A DNA stretch of 64,000 nucleotides, taken from NCBI RefSeq assembly GCF_019059575.1, contig NW_024881520.1, positions 248,001 through 312,000 of the forward strand, written 5' to 3'. Positions 1-9,987 of this stretch are shown here, one piece after another. Made by a program: the position numbers and the translations under genes. Source of the stretch: Amphibalanus amphitrite. Taxonomy: Eukaryota > Arthropoda > Thecostraca > Balanomorpha > Balanidae. A model generated the notes under the pieces. It was not told the origin of the DNA, did not search any database, and was given only the letters and a program-made list of their open reading frames with translations. Numbering within the stretch: the stretch's first letter is position 1; each line of letters opens with the position of its first letter.

Positions 1-155
1 ATAAATGGACGAAAGTGTAGCGTGCGTGTCGCGTTAGGCCGAATGCTGCAGTCTATAGAATTCGACGAGCGTATTTTATTACTTCACCCTTGTTGTAAAA
101 AAGAAATTAAAATGCCAATGAAACGGTGGTTGGGCAATGAACACCGTAGCTTTAA

Positions 156-1314
156 AGGTAGACTGCCACCTTTTTTCCACAAAACGGTTTTCACTAGAGC
201 TGAGCCACCCATGTCCCAGACTGAAGTCGGTTTTCCGAAATTCGAACCCGTTTGCGAGAAATCGGAGACCAAAGTTCAGTTTGATGCCATTTTTTTAGTC
301 CAAGAAAACCGACATCTCTACTGTTTATCGATAACTTTGAAACATGAATTTTCTTATCTTTTGGTAAATATATGTGAAAACTTTGATTGTTTCGAGATCA
401 GAGAAGAATTTTGGAGTGTCAAAATAAAAGTTAAACTTATATATTCAGTAGTTCATTTTTTCCAAAAAAGTGTGGGAAATGGTGTTTAACATGGGCCAGA
501 CCCATTCCAAATGAGCCATTATTTTTAAATGTTTTACGAACTTAAATGCAAAATAAATTAAACATGGCCAATTTCTTATGAAATCATATATTAGTAAATC
601 ATAAAATACCTTACTTTTTCAAATAAAATGTAATAATCTTATGACCTTGAAGTCTAGTGATGTGTAAACATTGTCGCTAGACATTAAAGGGACCCTCCCA
701 CCTTAACATTAGATTTGAGTTGAGATAGCCAAAATGGGGTCCCTGGCTCACAATTACCGGTTTCGGCACTCACAACATCGAGAAATACCTTAAATCGGAA
801 ATATTGAATTTCAAAATTGCAGCATTTTGATTCAGAGGGGCTAATGCTTAGGAATACCCCTCTGAATGTGTGACGTCAGCGCAGATATCTAACGATTTTT
901 AAATGTTTGACTAAAACGTTTTGTAGCACGCGGTGGTATATGCTATTTGCGCGCAGCATCTGCCGCAAACGCCGCACTTCTAAAATAAAGTCGCTAGAAA
1001 CAGCGGAGATCCAAAAAAAGTAAACAAAAGTAAAAGTCTAATATCTTGAAAACCGGTGAATATTTTTCGGTGAAATTTGGTAGATATTCGTTTTCGCTCT
1101 TTCTGAACCGAGCGACATCACTTTCATGCCAATTCATAAACTTTTTTGAAGGTGGGAGGGTCCCTTTAACCGATTGATAAATGTATGATAATCGACAATT
1201 TTTTTCGCGATTCACGTGATGATACTTTGTCAGGTGAATTCTAAAATTTTGTTTTGTCCAGGGAATAAATCATAGGCCGATCTGAGAAAACTTTTTGAAG
1301 GTGGCAGTCTTCCT
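156..1314. mobile_element. TTAA-flanked inverted-repeat element, interrupted by a MITE
   Basis: The left end AGGTAGACTGCCACCTT at 156 and the right end at 1314 (reverse complement AGGAAGACTGCCACCTT) form a 17-bp terminal inverted repeat with one mismatch. TTAA flanks both sides (152-155 and 1315-1318). The ends resemble those of the MITE at 688-1165, which sits inside it, so the two are probably related families. No transposase frame is visible. An open frame at 22-489 crosses the left boundary and is probably chance. The flanking TTAA suggests piggyBac-type mobilisation; this is inference. Confidence 0.7.
688..1165. mobile_element. TTAA MITE, copy 1 of 5 (AGGGACCCTCCC ends)
   Basis: A 478-bp element with the inverted repeat AGGGACCCTCCCACCTT at both ends and TTAA at 684-687 and 1166-1169. 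It is nested inside the element at 156-1314. Other copies in the window are at 49110-49576, 49581-50048, 50053-51581 (interrupted) and 58600-59082. It has no coding capacity. Confidence 0.85.
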
Positions 1315-1318
1315 TTAA

Positions 1319-2177
1319 CACGCGCAGTGGAAGGGGGGGGGCGGATTTCGCCCACCCCTCCTGTTTTTCGCCAATAACTCGCGCCGCGAAGATAATATCA
1401 ATGTGAAATTTTGGCTACTTGTCCAAAATTGAATTGCGGATCTTCTCGTGCAAGAAATAAGAAAATCGGTTCACAACGTTTCTAGTAATAGCGGTGTAAA
1501 GTCAAACATCCTGCCGCGGCGGCGGCGCGGCGGCGCGGCGGCCGGCGCTAGCCGTTACGCGCCGCCTGAATTGTAGACTGTGCCGGGGCGGGACGGTTCC
1601 GTCTTTACATCGCGCTCCTTACCGCTGATTATATTAGATTCGCGTCAAATTCGGTGAGAAGACTGAGAAATGTACAGGCAATCATATGGTCAAAGAATTT
1701 TGAAAATCGGCCGGAAACAATTTGAGTTATGAGTGTGTAAACACAAAATTGTGATTGCCGCGTTTCCCGCGTCCGCCGATCCCGCTTCAGCCGGCAACAT
1801 CTTACCCTTAGCAGGCTTCTAACTGCCATATTTATTGTTGGATTATCTAGAAATTCACCATACATACTCCCAAATGTTCGATCTTTCGTATAGTGAAAGA
1901 AAAAAGAAATTCGGCTGGTAACTTTTTGAGTTATCGGCGTGTAAACGCAAAAAAGTCGCTAATATGGCAGATTTGACCACATTTGACCTCATTTGACCTT
2001 GAAGATATTGACCTAGGGTCATGAAATTCACACACAACAGAGTTCCCCATGGCCTTCACCTACCCTCCAAATTTCGTCTTTCTAGCTCCAGTGGGAGCTG
2101 AGATCTTAGGGGGGGCGACATCCGCCCCCCCCCCCCTTCCACTGGGCGTAGTACTCGCAACCCTTCCACTGCGCGGG
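1319..2177. mobile_element. TTAA element with variable ends (core CGCGCAGTGGAAGG)
   Basis: An 859-bp non-autonomous element flanked by TTAA (1315-1318 and 2178-2181). Its left end starts CACGCGCAGTGGAAGG; the right end, read inward, starts CCCGCGCAGTGGAAGG. The core is repeated a second time about 28 bp inside the right end, next to a C-run. G-run/loop/C-run hairpins lie just inside both ends (about 1328-1355 and 2107-2137). The left TTAA is also the right TTAA of the element at 156-1314, so it inserted exactly at that boundary. The interior contains a CGG-rich block (about 1512-1556) and TTTGACCT-type motifs (about 1975-2020). No coding frame is seen. Confidence 0.75.
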
Positions 2178-2181
2178 TTAA

Positions 2182-2732
2182 ATGAGGTAGTAGCGTAATG
2201 AATTATTATTAGAGTGATAATTTTTTAGTGGCGTTTGTCATTTTTATTTCATAGGTAATAATAAAAAATATAGTCTACCCCAAAAGGTTTAAAATTAGCA
2301 GGGCTACACTAAAAACTTCTAAATGATATTTTTGACAATTTTGGACCTTGTCGCTCAAAAATGAAAGTAATTAATTTTGAAATATTTTCAAAGTTGTAAG
2401 ACGGAACATAGTCATAGTTCTATGATTTCCGATAACATGCCTTTTACTCGATGTTATGACATATTTCTTAGGAGGCCTGTAAACGGTCAAAGGGGCTACC
2501 TTTGATTTGACCTTTGATTGCCTTTGATTTGATTTTGATGTGACCCGTGTCCTCATCGGTTGCACCTAGGTCAACAAAATTTGATCACATGGTAGTGTCC
2601 CAGTGCAGTGGGGCTATCGAACGCCGTTTGAGTTTTGAAAATCGTCTGGACACTTTTCGAGATATTAGGGGGGGGGGGGCGAGACTCCCCCCACGAGTGG
2701 CATGGTCCGGGAATACTCCTACGGGGCGCGAG
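2182..2732. mobile_element. possible decayed TTAA element (right end only)
   Basis: A G-run/loop/C-run segment (about 2668-2692) is followed about 40 bp later by TTAA at 2733-2736. It is preceded by a 'gagatatta' motif like those just inside the right ends of the other variable-end elements. TTTGACCT-like motifs occur at about 2500-2545. No matching left end is found, so this is at best a truncated relic. Confidence 0.3.
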
Positions 2733-3427
2733 TTAATTCAATTATCGAAGCTTAGCGTCGGGTATGTGTCGCTTCACAGTTTCGATAGTCTAGTCATACT
2801 TCACACTTCGCGAAGCATGGAACTGGCGAAGCCTCAGCATTTTAAGGGAAAATTCGACTATTTTCTACTCACTTCCGAGGGAAAAATGACGCCTTACTGA
2901 TGCACCACATGTGCTGATCACTGAAAAGATTTTCTCTACTGGCAACAAGGAAGGAAAATGCAGTTCTTTGCACGCTCAAGGCAAACGTAAATCAACCATG
3001 GAGGTTAGAACCACCTCTTGACCACGCTCACAAACCTTCTGTCATCTTTAGACAGCCCTGTTCCTTGGTGGCGACCGAATCGATACCGGCATCTTGTTGT
3101 GCCGCGGAGTTGTGCGGCGTCAATGTATTTTCTTCTGGCCACGAAGGCACCGGTTACTTACGCCCCAGTTGGCGGAGAAGCACCGGGATCTCGTTCGACT
3201 CCCCAGCACCAACAAAGGAGGTTACGTTGTCAGCTATAGTTCATAGAAACCAGATGCCGGTTGTGGAAAGTGAGGTCCAAAATCGGGGATGGACCAAAAT
3301 CAAAATCGATTTTGTACGGGGATGGACCAAAACCGGTGACAGGTATAGATAATAAAGACATACATTCTTATACAGAGAAAATGATAAAAGACTGTAATTT
3401 GTTCACGATGAAATGCAGTAAATGTTG

Positions 3428-3479
3428 AAAGCATGTCAAATTTGTTTTTACTATAGTAAAAACAAATTTGACATGCTTT
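3428..3479. repeat. 52-bp perfect palindrome
   Basis: Two 26-bp arms beginning AAAGCATGTC meet at a central TA|TA with no spacer and no mismatch. It could extrude as a cruciform or fold as an RNA hairpin. No target duplication or other element feature was recognised around it. Confidence 0.9.
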
Positions 3480-3620
3480 GTATACAAAGGTATTGCCTGT
3501 TTTGCCGAAACGTGCCTAGATGTAGGATTCGTCGTCGACATGACTGTAGGTAGGTAAGTACCCTGGCACTGATCCATTCCAACAGCGAAAATCTGTTTTC
3601 GCTGGCTTCTGGCTTCTGCG

Positions 3621-3713
3621 CTGCGACAAAATTGCCGACAAATGCTGGCAATTTTCAACAAAAAAGGCTTCTGCGACAAAATTGCCGACAAATGCTGGCA
3701 ATTTTCAACAAAA
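3621..3713. repeat. two tandem 50-bp units, each with a hairpin
   Basis: The sequence starting CTGCGACAAAATTGCC at 3621 recurs 50 bp later at 3671, with about 43 bp identical. Each unit holds AAAATTGCC and GGCAATTTT separated by 10 nt, a potential 9-bp hairpin. Confidence 0.85.
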
Positions 3714-4305
3714 TTAGGTGGTGCCCTCGCTTATAGCGTTTGCTGTAACCCAACTTTCATGCCTGAAGAGCTCAACACTTCCACCGAGGCTGGCGGTGCT
3801 CCCGCTAGACTCCGGCAGTCTATAACGCGAACTGTTTGCCTACGTTCCTCTCTGAATACCAAATGCTGCTCGATGGGGTGCCAAAAGCAAAGCTCTGTCA
3901 ATAGCGCAGACCAGCGCAGAATGGGCTTAATCCTGCAGCCACTCGTGGCGAAATGCGGACGACATTTGCATTCGAAAGCTTCAGTATGCGATTGAAATGT
4001 GGTCTTGAGTTGCGATTGAGATGGAAAGTGTTTTGTTGACAGGGCTGATAGAGCTGTGTTACGCTTCGTAGCCCACGCAACCATGTATGATGAACATGAC
4101 GTTTGAAGTCATAAGATAACGTACTTCATAAATTGTCATGATATACCATATACATATTTGTATTTTGTCATAGATATATTATTGTCATAGTTTGCCAAAT
4201 TCATAAATTGGTTCCCTGTGTACGTTTGTGCCTCCGAACTAGCATGATTGTCAGAAACGTTTTGTGCAATAAGTAAGTGTTGATAATTATTCTTCTATTT
4301 TCCAG

Positions 4306-5323
4306 AGCTTACCGCGGCGCCTCGCGGCGCTCCTGTGGCTGCTCTTCTCTCTGGCTGCCGCCAGGGATCAGCCTCGGCTCTCCACGCAGGAGCTGGACGC
4401 GCTGGAGAACATGTGTGACTTACAGTCCCTCTCGGACACCACGTACTGCTACTGCGACCACCTGACGCGTGACGACGCCACCATCAGCAACTGCTGGGTG
4501 TACGGCGACACCAGGCCGAACAGCACCCTCTGGGACACGTTCCATCATCAGAAGCGTCTCCACCGTCTCACCGTCAACCTGCGCGGCGACGGCAGCCTGG
4601 ACTTTGTGCCGTCGCGCATCCTCTCCTATACACCCCAGCTGTGGATGTTTGAGATCAAGAACGCGAACATTACGCGGGTGGTCAGCGAGGCGTTCACAGA
4701 GTCGGAAAGCGTCGCAGAGTTGAGACTCACCAGTAACGGGATAGTGCGCCTTGAAAAGCACGCATTCAACAGCCTGACGAACCTCACTCGTCTCAACCTC
4801 GGCAAGAACAAGATTACGGCTCTAGGGCGACATGTGTTCAAAAACTTACCTAAGCTGAAGCTGCTCTTCATGGACCGGAACGAGATCGCCAAGATTCGCA
4901 GTGGTGCGTTCGTCGGACTAGACGTGCTCCAAGTTCTAGAGCTCTACGACAACAGGCTCGACCACCTATCTCACGGAACTTTCCGTGGACTGAAAAAGCT
5001 GGAGAGACTTGACCTGCACCGTAACCTCATCGAGACGATCGAGGACCGCACCTTCAGCACATTACCGAGCCTGAGAGAGCTAGACTTGGAGGGGAACAGG
5101 ATCAAATACATCAGCGAGAAGGGCTTTAGTGGCCTGAAGAATCTGATGCGTCTGAACTTGCACGACAATAAGCTGCTGAGCATTCTGCCGGGTACTTTTG
5201 TGGAGACGCCTGAACTGTTCTTCCTGGATCTGCGTCAGAATGTGTTGGACACACTGGAGGAAAAGACATTTTCGCCCATCATGGACAACCTGAAGAACAT
5301 CACGATGTACCTCTTCGTCCGAG
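4306..5323 (+). CDS. connectin-like LRR protein, exon with signal peptide, LRRNT and LRRs
   Basis: Large internal exon of a secreted or surface LRR protein. The acceptor is a pyrimidine tract ending TTTTCCAG at 4305, and the donor GAG|GTAAGT is at 5323/5324. The first codons give a hydrophobic leader (LAALLWLLFSLAAA, exon residues 7-19), typical of a signal peptide whose Met lies in a preceding exon. A Cys cluster (exon residues 37, 48, 50, 63) forms an LRRNT cap. About ten 24-residue LRRs follow (for example LTRLNLGKNKI, LQVLELYDNRL, LMRLNLHDNKL). The exon ends in phase 1 after LFVR; the exon at 35114 completes the codon and continues directly into the LRRCT. The assignment to the connectin type rests on overall architecture (LRRNT-LRR-LRRCT-GPI tail), not on a search. 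The role is probably cell adhesion or recognition at the membrane. Confidence 0.88.
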
Positions 5324-5676
5324 GTAAGTGCCATGCCTCGGTTGTCCACAAATGTGTAAAGTTGCAAAATTAAAAAGTCAATGGAGGCCATCAGAAGTTA
5401 AGTATCGTGACCTGACCTTCACGAGTCCTTGACACCCTGACTCACCATAGTCCATGGTACTTACAAAAACATCACTTTCACGTGTTGGTGCGTTTCTTGA
5501 TGAAAAACGCTCAAGATGGTGGGCGCCGACGTGCCTCGGATCGCTTCCCGTCCTGAAAAGGATTTCAGGTTCGATAAAAAAATAGTCATCTGGTTGATAC
5601 TTCAATATTTCCTAATCGTAACAGAAAACACAAACGCCAACATTCAAAGTAGAAATGATCACCTGTCTTTCCTTAA

Positions 5677-7732
5677 CCCGCGCGGGGCTGGGGTCTCCAG
5701 CCGAACGCGCGGGGCTGGGGGGGGGGGGTAAATTTTACCCCCCTGTTATCTCCCGAACTAATGGTCCGATTTGGAAAATTTAAACGCCAATCGAAAGATC
5801 TCATCACGAACAACTAAAAACATGTACTTAATTTTAAGTTTGAGGCCAAAGTCAAGGTCAGGTTAAGGGTACAAATTGCAAGTTCCTACAGTATCGGCCT
5901 TGCACCGTAGTTGCCGAAGAATGGAGTCATGGACTGAGACTGATCGCCCAAAACGTGTTCTTAGGCTACCAAGACAATATTCGTTGCATACAATATCATT
6001 CAGAGGTCAAGGTCAAGGTCAGGTCAGGTCAGGTCAGGTCACCAAAAACAAAATATAGAAAAGGGCATGTGCGACACATGTTGTATGGGTCATTTTACTC
6101 ATAGAATTCAATAGGCACACTCAATAAGTGATATGGACCACCTCTGGATGAATTTCAGGTCGAGGTCAGGTCAAGGTCAGGTAAAGTGAAGTCAAATTTT
6201 GAAGTTGGTTGTTAAGGCCTAAAAAGTTGTCTATCTGATCCAGTTTTTCACGGAGAATCGAATGGTGCTATTTTGGTTTCCGTACGAGGTCTAGAACTTC
6301 CAAAAAAGTCATTTTTCCAAAATTTTTGTGTGTCGTGACGTCATACAATTTTGAATAACTCCCACATTTTTGAACCGATTCTTCTAAAACTTGGTATATA
6401 GGTGCACATAGACCACTTCTCTGACATATATTCCGGTCTTTTCGATACACTCAAAATTTTGGATTTTATAGTTATTTTCCCAAAAAAGTCAGTTTTTTGG
6501 AAAAAATTGGGTCAAAATCCAACATTAAAAAAACGAGATAGCCATTTGATAGACAAAGTAGAATTACGTATATCCTTTTTTTGTTACGTCTTGATTCCTT
6601 TAACCCTATTAGTGGCAGGCTCCTGGCTACCCCATATTAGTGGCAGGGGGGGGGGGCTGTTTACGACCCCCCCTTGATATCTCGAGATCTAACCGGCCGA
6701 TTTTCAAAATTCAAACGGCATTCGATTTGGCTCAACGAGATCTACATTTCTAAAAAAAAAAAAAAAAATTAAAAAATGTCAATAGGGGGGGTAGAGGGGG
6801 GTAAAAACGGGCAAATTGCAGATACATTTTAGACTGTTTATCACGGCCAGGTTTCTGAACCAATCTTAACGCAACTTTTGCCGATCGATAGAGAATGAAC
6901 CAGGAATTCACATGGATCCTAAAAATATGCATTTTCAAAAATCATAGGCGGATACAGATCATTGAGATTGGGGTTACACAAAAAGTATAGTAAATAAGGT
7001 TTTTGTTGGTACTGTTTCTAAAAAGGGTGGCAATGGTCTTGTTATGTTACAATTTTCTTATGAGAGAACGACTAAAATTGTATTGGTCATGCATAGGTGG
7101 TGTCAGGGCACCTATGTTGGGAGGTAAAAAATAACCCCCCTTTTTGGACGCCTGGATCCGCCTATTATAGCAAAAACGTGTCAAAAGAGGATGCACAATA
7201 ACTTTGTATATGTTATCACATGAAACCTTTCATTCACTGTTCGTAAAACTGGTGCAGCATCGTGATCTTCGCCCAAATGACTCACTTCACGAATAAGACC
7301 CCCCAATTCCCAGTGCTCTGGAGCCGCCCCTGGTAAAGTTATGAACTTGAAATTTTCAGGGAATGTGCCCAATTTAGTTTTAGGAAAAGTCAGAAAATTT
7401 CAGCATCGTAGCTTCAGCGGTTTCGGAGATATTCGCGAAAAACCTGAGGGGTGGATAAAAACAACCCCCCTGCCACTAATAGGGTTAAAAATGAAGATGT
7501 TAGCGGCGTTTGAACTTTTGCCGTTTTTTGAGGCGAAAATGGCGAACATGACGTCACTAAAACGTCAATTTCTCAAAAAGTTTCCGACGGATTTCGCTCA
7601 AATTTTCAGGGAACGTGTCGAATTGATGTAAGAAAAGGTACTGAACGTTTGGCGGCGCTGCGCGCCGCCGTTTCTGAGATATTGCAAAACTTCGCGAGGG
7701 GGGTAAAATTTACCCCCCCAGCCCCGCGCGGG
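5677..7732. mobile_element. TTAA element with variable ends (core GCGCGGGGCTGGGG), host of a nested element
   Basis: Flanked by TTAA (5673-5676 and 7733-7736). Its left end starts CCCGCGCGGGGCTGGGG and the right end is its reverse complement. The core recurs at 5706 next to a G-run. Just inside the left end is the hairpin GGGGGGTAAATTTTACCCCC; the mirror form is inside the right end at about 7698-7719. The interior is rich in AGGTCA-type hexamers (6004-6044, 6159-6184). A second element occupies 6604-7484. No transposase is seen. Confidence 0.85.
6604..7484. mobile_element. TTAA element nested in another (core TATTAGTGGCAG)
   Basis: An 881-bp element flanked by TTAA (6600-6603 and 7485-7488). 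It begins CCCTATTAGTGGCAG and ends with the exact reverse complement. The core is repeated about 28 bp inside the left end, leading into a run of ten or more Gs and then GTTTACGACCCCCC. The inner flank (about 6674-6730) carries the 'tatctcgag..' then 'caaaattcaaacggcattcga' type block shared with 5747-5800 and 63744-63795. Confidence 0.85.
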
Positions 7733-7736
7733 TTAA

Positions 7737-8692
7737 GAAATCCTCATCTATTCGTGTTTAATTCCCAGTGGAAATTAATTTTCCTCAATCTTTTGTTTAG
7801 AAACAACGAGTACCGTTCACGCTGAATCGCTTCAACGTTTAAACTGGCACGGTTTGCTGAGAATAGACGTGAAAATCTCAAGCAGGAAATGGGGTTATTA
7901 ATTTCCCTCGGTTACTTTCTATATCTGGACATGGATCACAGTTGTTTGTTGCGATCTTGTTTACGCAATTGATATTTACAGGAAATTTATTGCCGTTTTT
8001 CGTTAAATACGCCAACAGATGTGCGTGCCAAACTCTAGGATTGTCAGCACCTCCCTCATTTGTAACTCCCTCGCCTCACCTCGTCCTGTCAACCACCCTG
8101 ACCTTCCTCCGCCCACTATCCTCCGCTCATCTGTCCTCAAACGCTGCATCTCTCCACCTCCCATCTATCCCCCCTCCCCCCCCCCCCGCTCACCGCTCAC
8201 CGCTCAACACCATCCCCGACAGCGAGTTGGCCGTTCAGTTCTCGGCACCGGTACAGCTTCTGACGGTAGTGTCGAGAGAATACGGTCCCAGAGCGCTCTG
8301 ATCACACACAGATGGCACCGACGGCCGACGGCTGGCCCCGCTCCGTCGGCGGCGACGGCCGCCGGTTCCGACGTCGAGGAGTCGGCTCCGACGCGGGGCG
8401 GCTCGAGTGGCGTCGGATATTCTAAAAGTTGAACTGGCGCGGGTTGGCTTACTGAAAACAGTGCGTGGAGTAAGAATCAAATGGGACGTATTCGTTTTGC
8501 TTGCCTCACCTTCCTTTGCGAAACGTTGCAATAACCTTATTATATATAGTTTATACAATTAAAAGCAAAAAGTAGTTGACATATAAATTTAGGTACAATT
8601 GGTCTTCCTTTTTATTTCATTGACAACGGTTTCTGAAGCAAGTCTCCTCTAACCATAATCATATTGATCCCATTATACATACCCATGGAATG
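7737..8692. other. intronic stretch without a recognised gene
   Basis: No supported gene. It is C/T-rich at 8050-8240, with overlapping open frames on both strands that look like composition effects. Confidence 0.5.
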
Positions 8693-8694
8693 TA

Positions 8695-9985
8695 CAGGGT
8701 GTTGCAGGTAAATTGGGACTAAGTTCATGACCTTACAAAAAATTTGCTATGCGGAGGAACATCATGGAAATTTGACACAATATAATTTCAACAATTGTTT
8801 TTCATTTGATATTGAAATTTTAATCCTAACATATCGCGCGTATCGCGCAGTCATGGAGCAGCGTCGGAGGGAAACGATTGGTGAGTTAGTTCGCGCCGGA
8901 CAGAGTGCGAAGGACATAATAAGTTTAACTGGGTACCCAAAGTCTACCGTGTACCGAACTATCGCGACCGTAGGAGCTGGAGGGGATGTCGCTCGACGTC
9001 CTCACACACCTCGCAGTGACCGAAAACGGACACCAACATTCCTGAGCGGCTTGAAACGCTCGATTCAGGCCAAACCGAGGACCTCGATGAACAAGCTTGC
9101 GCGTGCCCGTCACGTGAGCAAGAGCACCATCAGCAGAGCCGTGAGAGAGGACCTCGGGATGAAGTCGTTTACCAGAAAACGACGAAGCCTCCTGACCGAA
9201 CCAGCAAGGGCGATGCGAAGGGAGAGGGCACCGAAGGTCCTCAATCTCCTCAAGCACCTCGGGAGTGACGTCAGGGTATTTGTCGATGAGAAAAAGTTCA
9301 TCGTAGAAGAGGTCGCCAACCGCCGGAACTCGCGGGCTATCGCCTACAGCGCTGATGAAGTGGCTCCCGTGATGAAAGGCAAAAATCCGGCATCAGTGAT
9401 GGTATTCGGGGTCGTCGCAAGTGATGGCCGCATAATGCCGCCCCATTTCATACCTGCTGGTGTGATGATCGACACTGACGCGTATTTGACCATCCTGAAG
9501 GAGTCTCTCATCCCCTGGATGATGAAATACTATGACCTGAGCAAAGTCATGCTGGTGCAAGACTCCGCCCCAGCACATGCTTCCCAGAGGGTGCAAGATT
9601 TCCTGAGCCAGAGGATCCCCCTTTATGTACCCAAGGACATATGGCCCTCCAACTCGCCTGACTTGAATCCATGCGACTTCTGGATGTGGGGCGTGGTAGA
9701 ACAAAAGTCCAACTCGACCACTCATGCCAACGTTTCTGACCTGAAGAAGGCCATCAGGAAGGCAGTCAGCACCATTGACCAGGACGAGGCCCGGCGCGCG
9801 TGCTCCGCTTTCCGGCGCCGTCTCGAGAGGGTGCGGGACGCCGACGGCGGTCACATCGAGTGACAAGGCTGTGCGTACATGACACAATACACGTGCGAAG
9901 TTTCAACTTTCTATGTTTTCATTCACCGTATTAATAGCATGTTGAAATTAGGTTTGAAAATTCCCAATTTACCTGCAACACCCTG
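8695..9985 (+). mobile_element. complete Tc1/mariner-type transposon (DD37D)
   Basis: A 1,291-bp element with perfect 24-bp terminal inverted repeats starting CAGGGTGTTGCAGGTAAATT at 8695. The reverse complement ends at 9985. The target duplication is TA (8693-8694 and 9986-9987). One uninterrupted transposase frame lies between the ends. Perfect ends plus an intact frame suggest recent or current activity. Confidence 0.93.
8853..9863 (+). CDS. Tc1/mariner-family transposase, DD37D
   Basis: It would cut and paste the surrounding element at TA sites in the nucleus. From the ATG at 8853 (MEQRRRETIGELV) it encodes 336 residues, normal for the family. The frame stays open upstream to 8727, but that extension is AT-rich and unlike the family. 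The N-terminal half has two helix-turn-helix regions (around GQSAKDIISLTGYPKSTVYR, then SMNKLARARHVSKSTISRAV). The catalytic Asp residues lie in VFVDEKKF, VQDSAPAH and NPCDFW, with 37 residues between the second and third, which places it in the DD37D group. The motif SPDLNP before the last Asp is typical. No stop or frameshift is seen. Confidence 0.9.
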   Translation: MEQRRRETIGELVRAGQSAKDIISLTGYPKSTVYRTIATVGAGGDVARRPHTPRSDRKRTPTFLSGLKRSIQAKPRTSMNKLARARHVSKSTISRAVREDLGMKSFTRKRRSLLTEPARAMRRERAPKVLNLLKHLGSDVRVFVDEKKFIVEEVANRRNSRAIAYSADEVAPVMKGKNPASVMVFGVVASDGRIMPPHFIPAGVMIDTDAYLTILKESLIPWMMKYYDLSKVMLVQDSAPAHASQRVQDFLSQRIPLYVPKDIWPSNSPDLNPCDFWMWGVVEQKSNSTTHANVSDLKKAIRKAVSTIDQDEARRACSAFRRRLERVRDADGGHIE

Positions 9986-9987
9986 TA

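Larger units (their letters stand above)
2737..4305. other. non-coding stretch upstream of the LRR exon
   Basis: No convincing gene is seen. It contains a 52-bp perfect palindrome (3428-3479) and a 50-bp direct duplication (3621-3713). In-frame sequence before the splice acceptor at 4304-4305 runs to a stop at 4270-4272 without an ATG, so the LRR start codon lies in an exon further upstream, here or outside the window. Confidence 0.5.
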
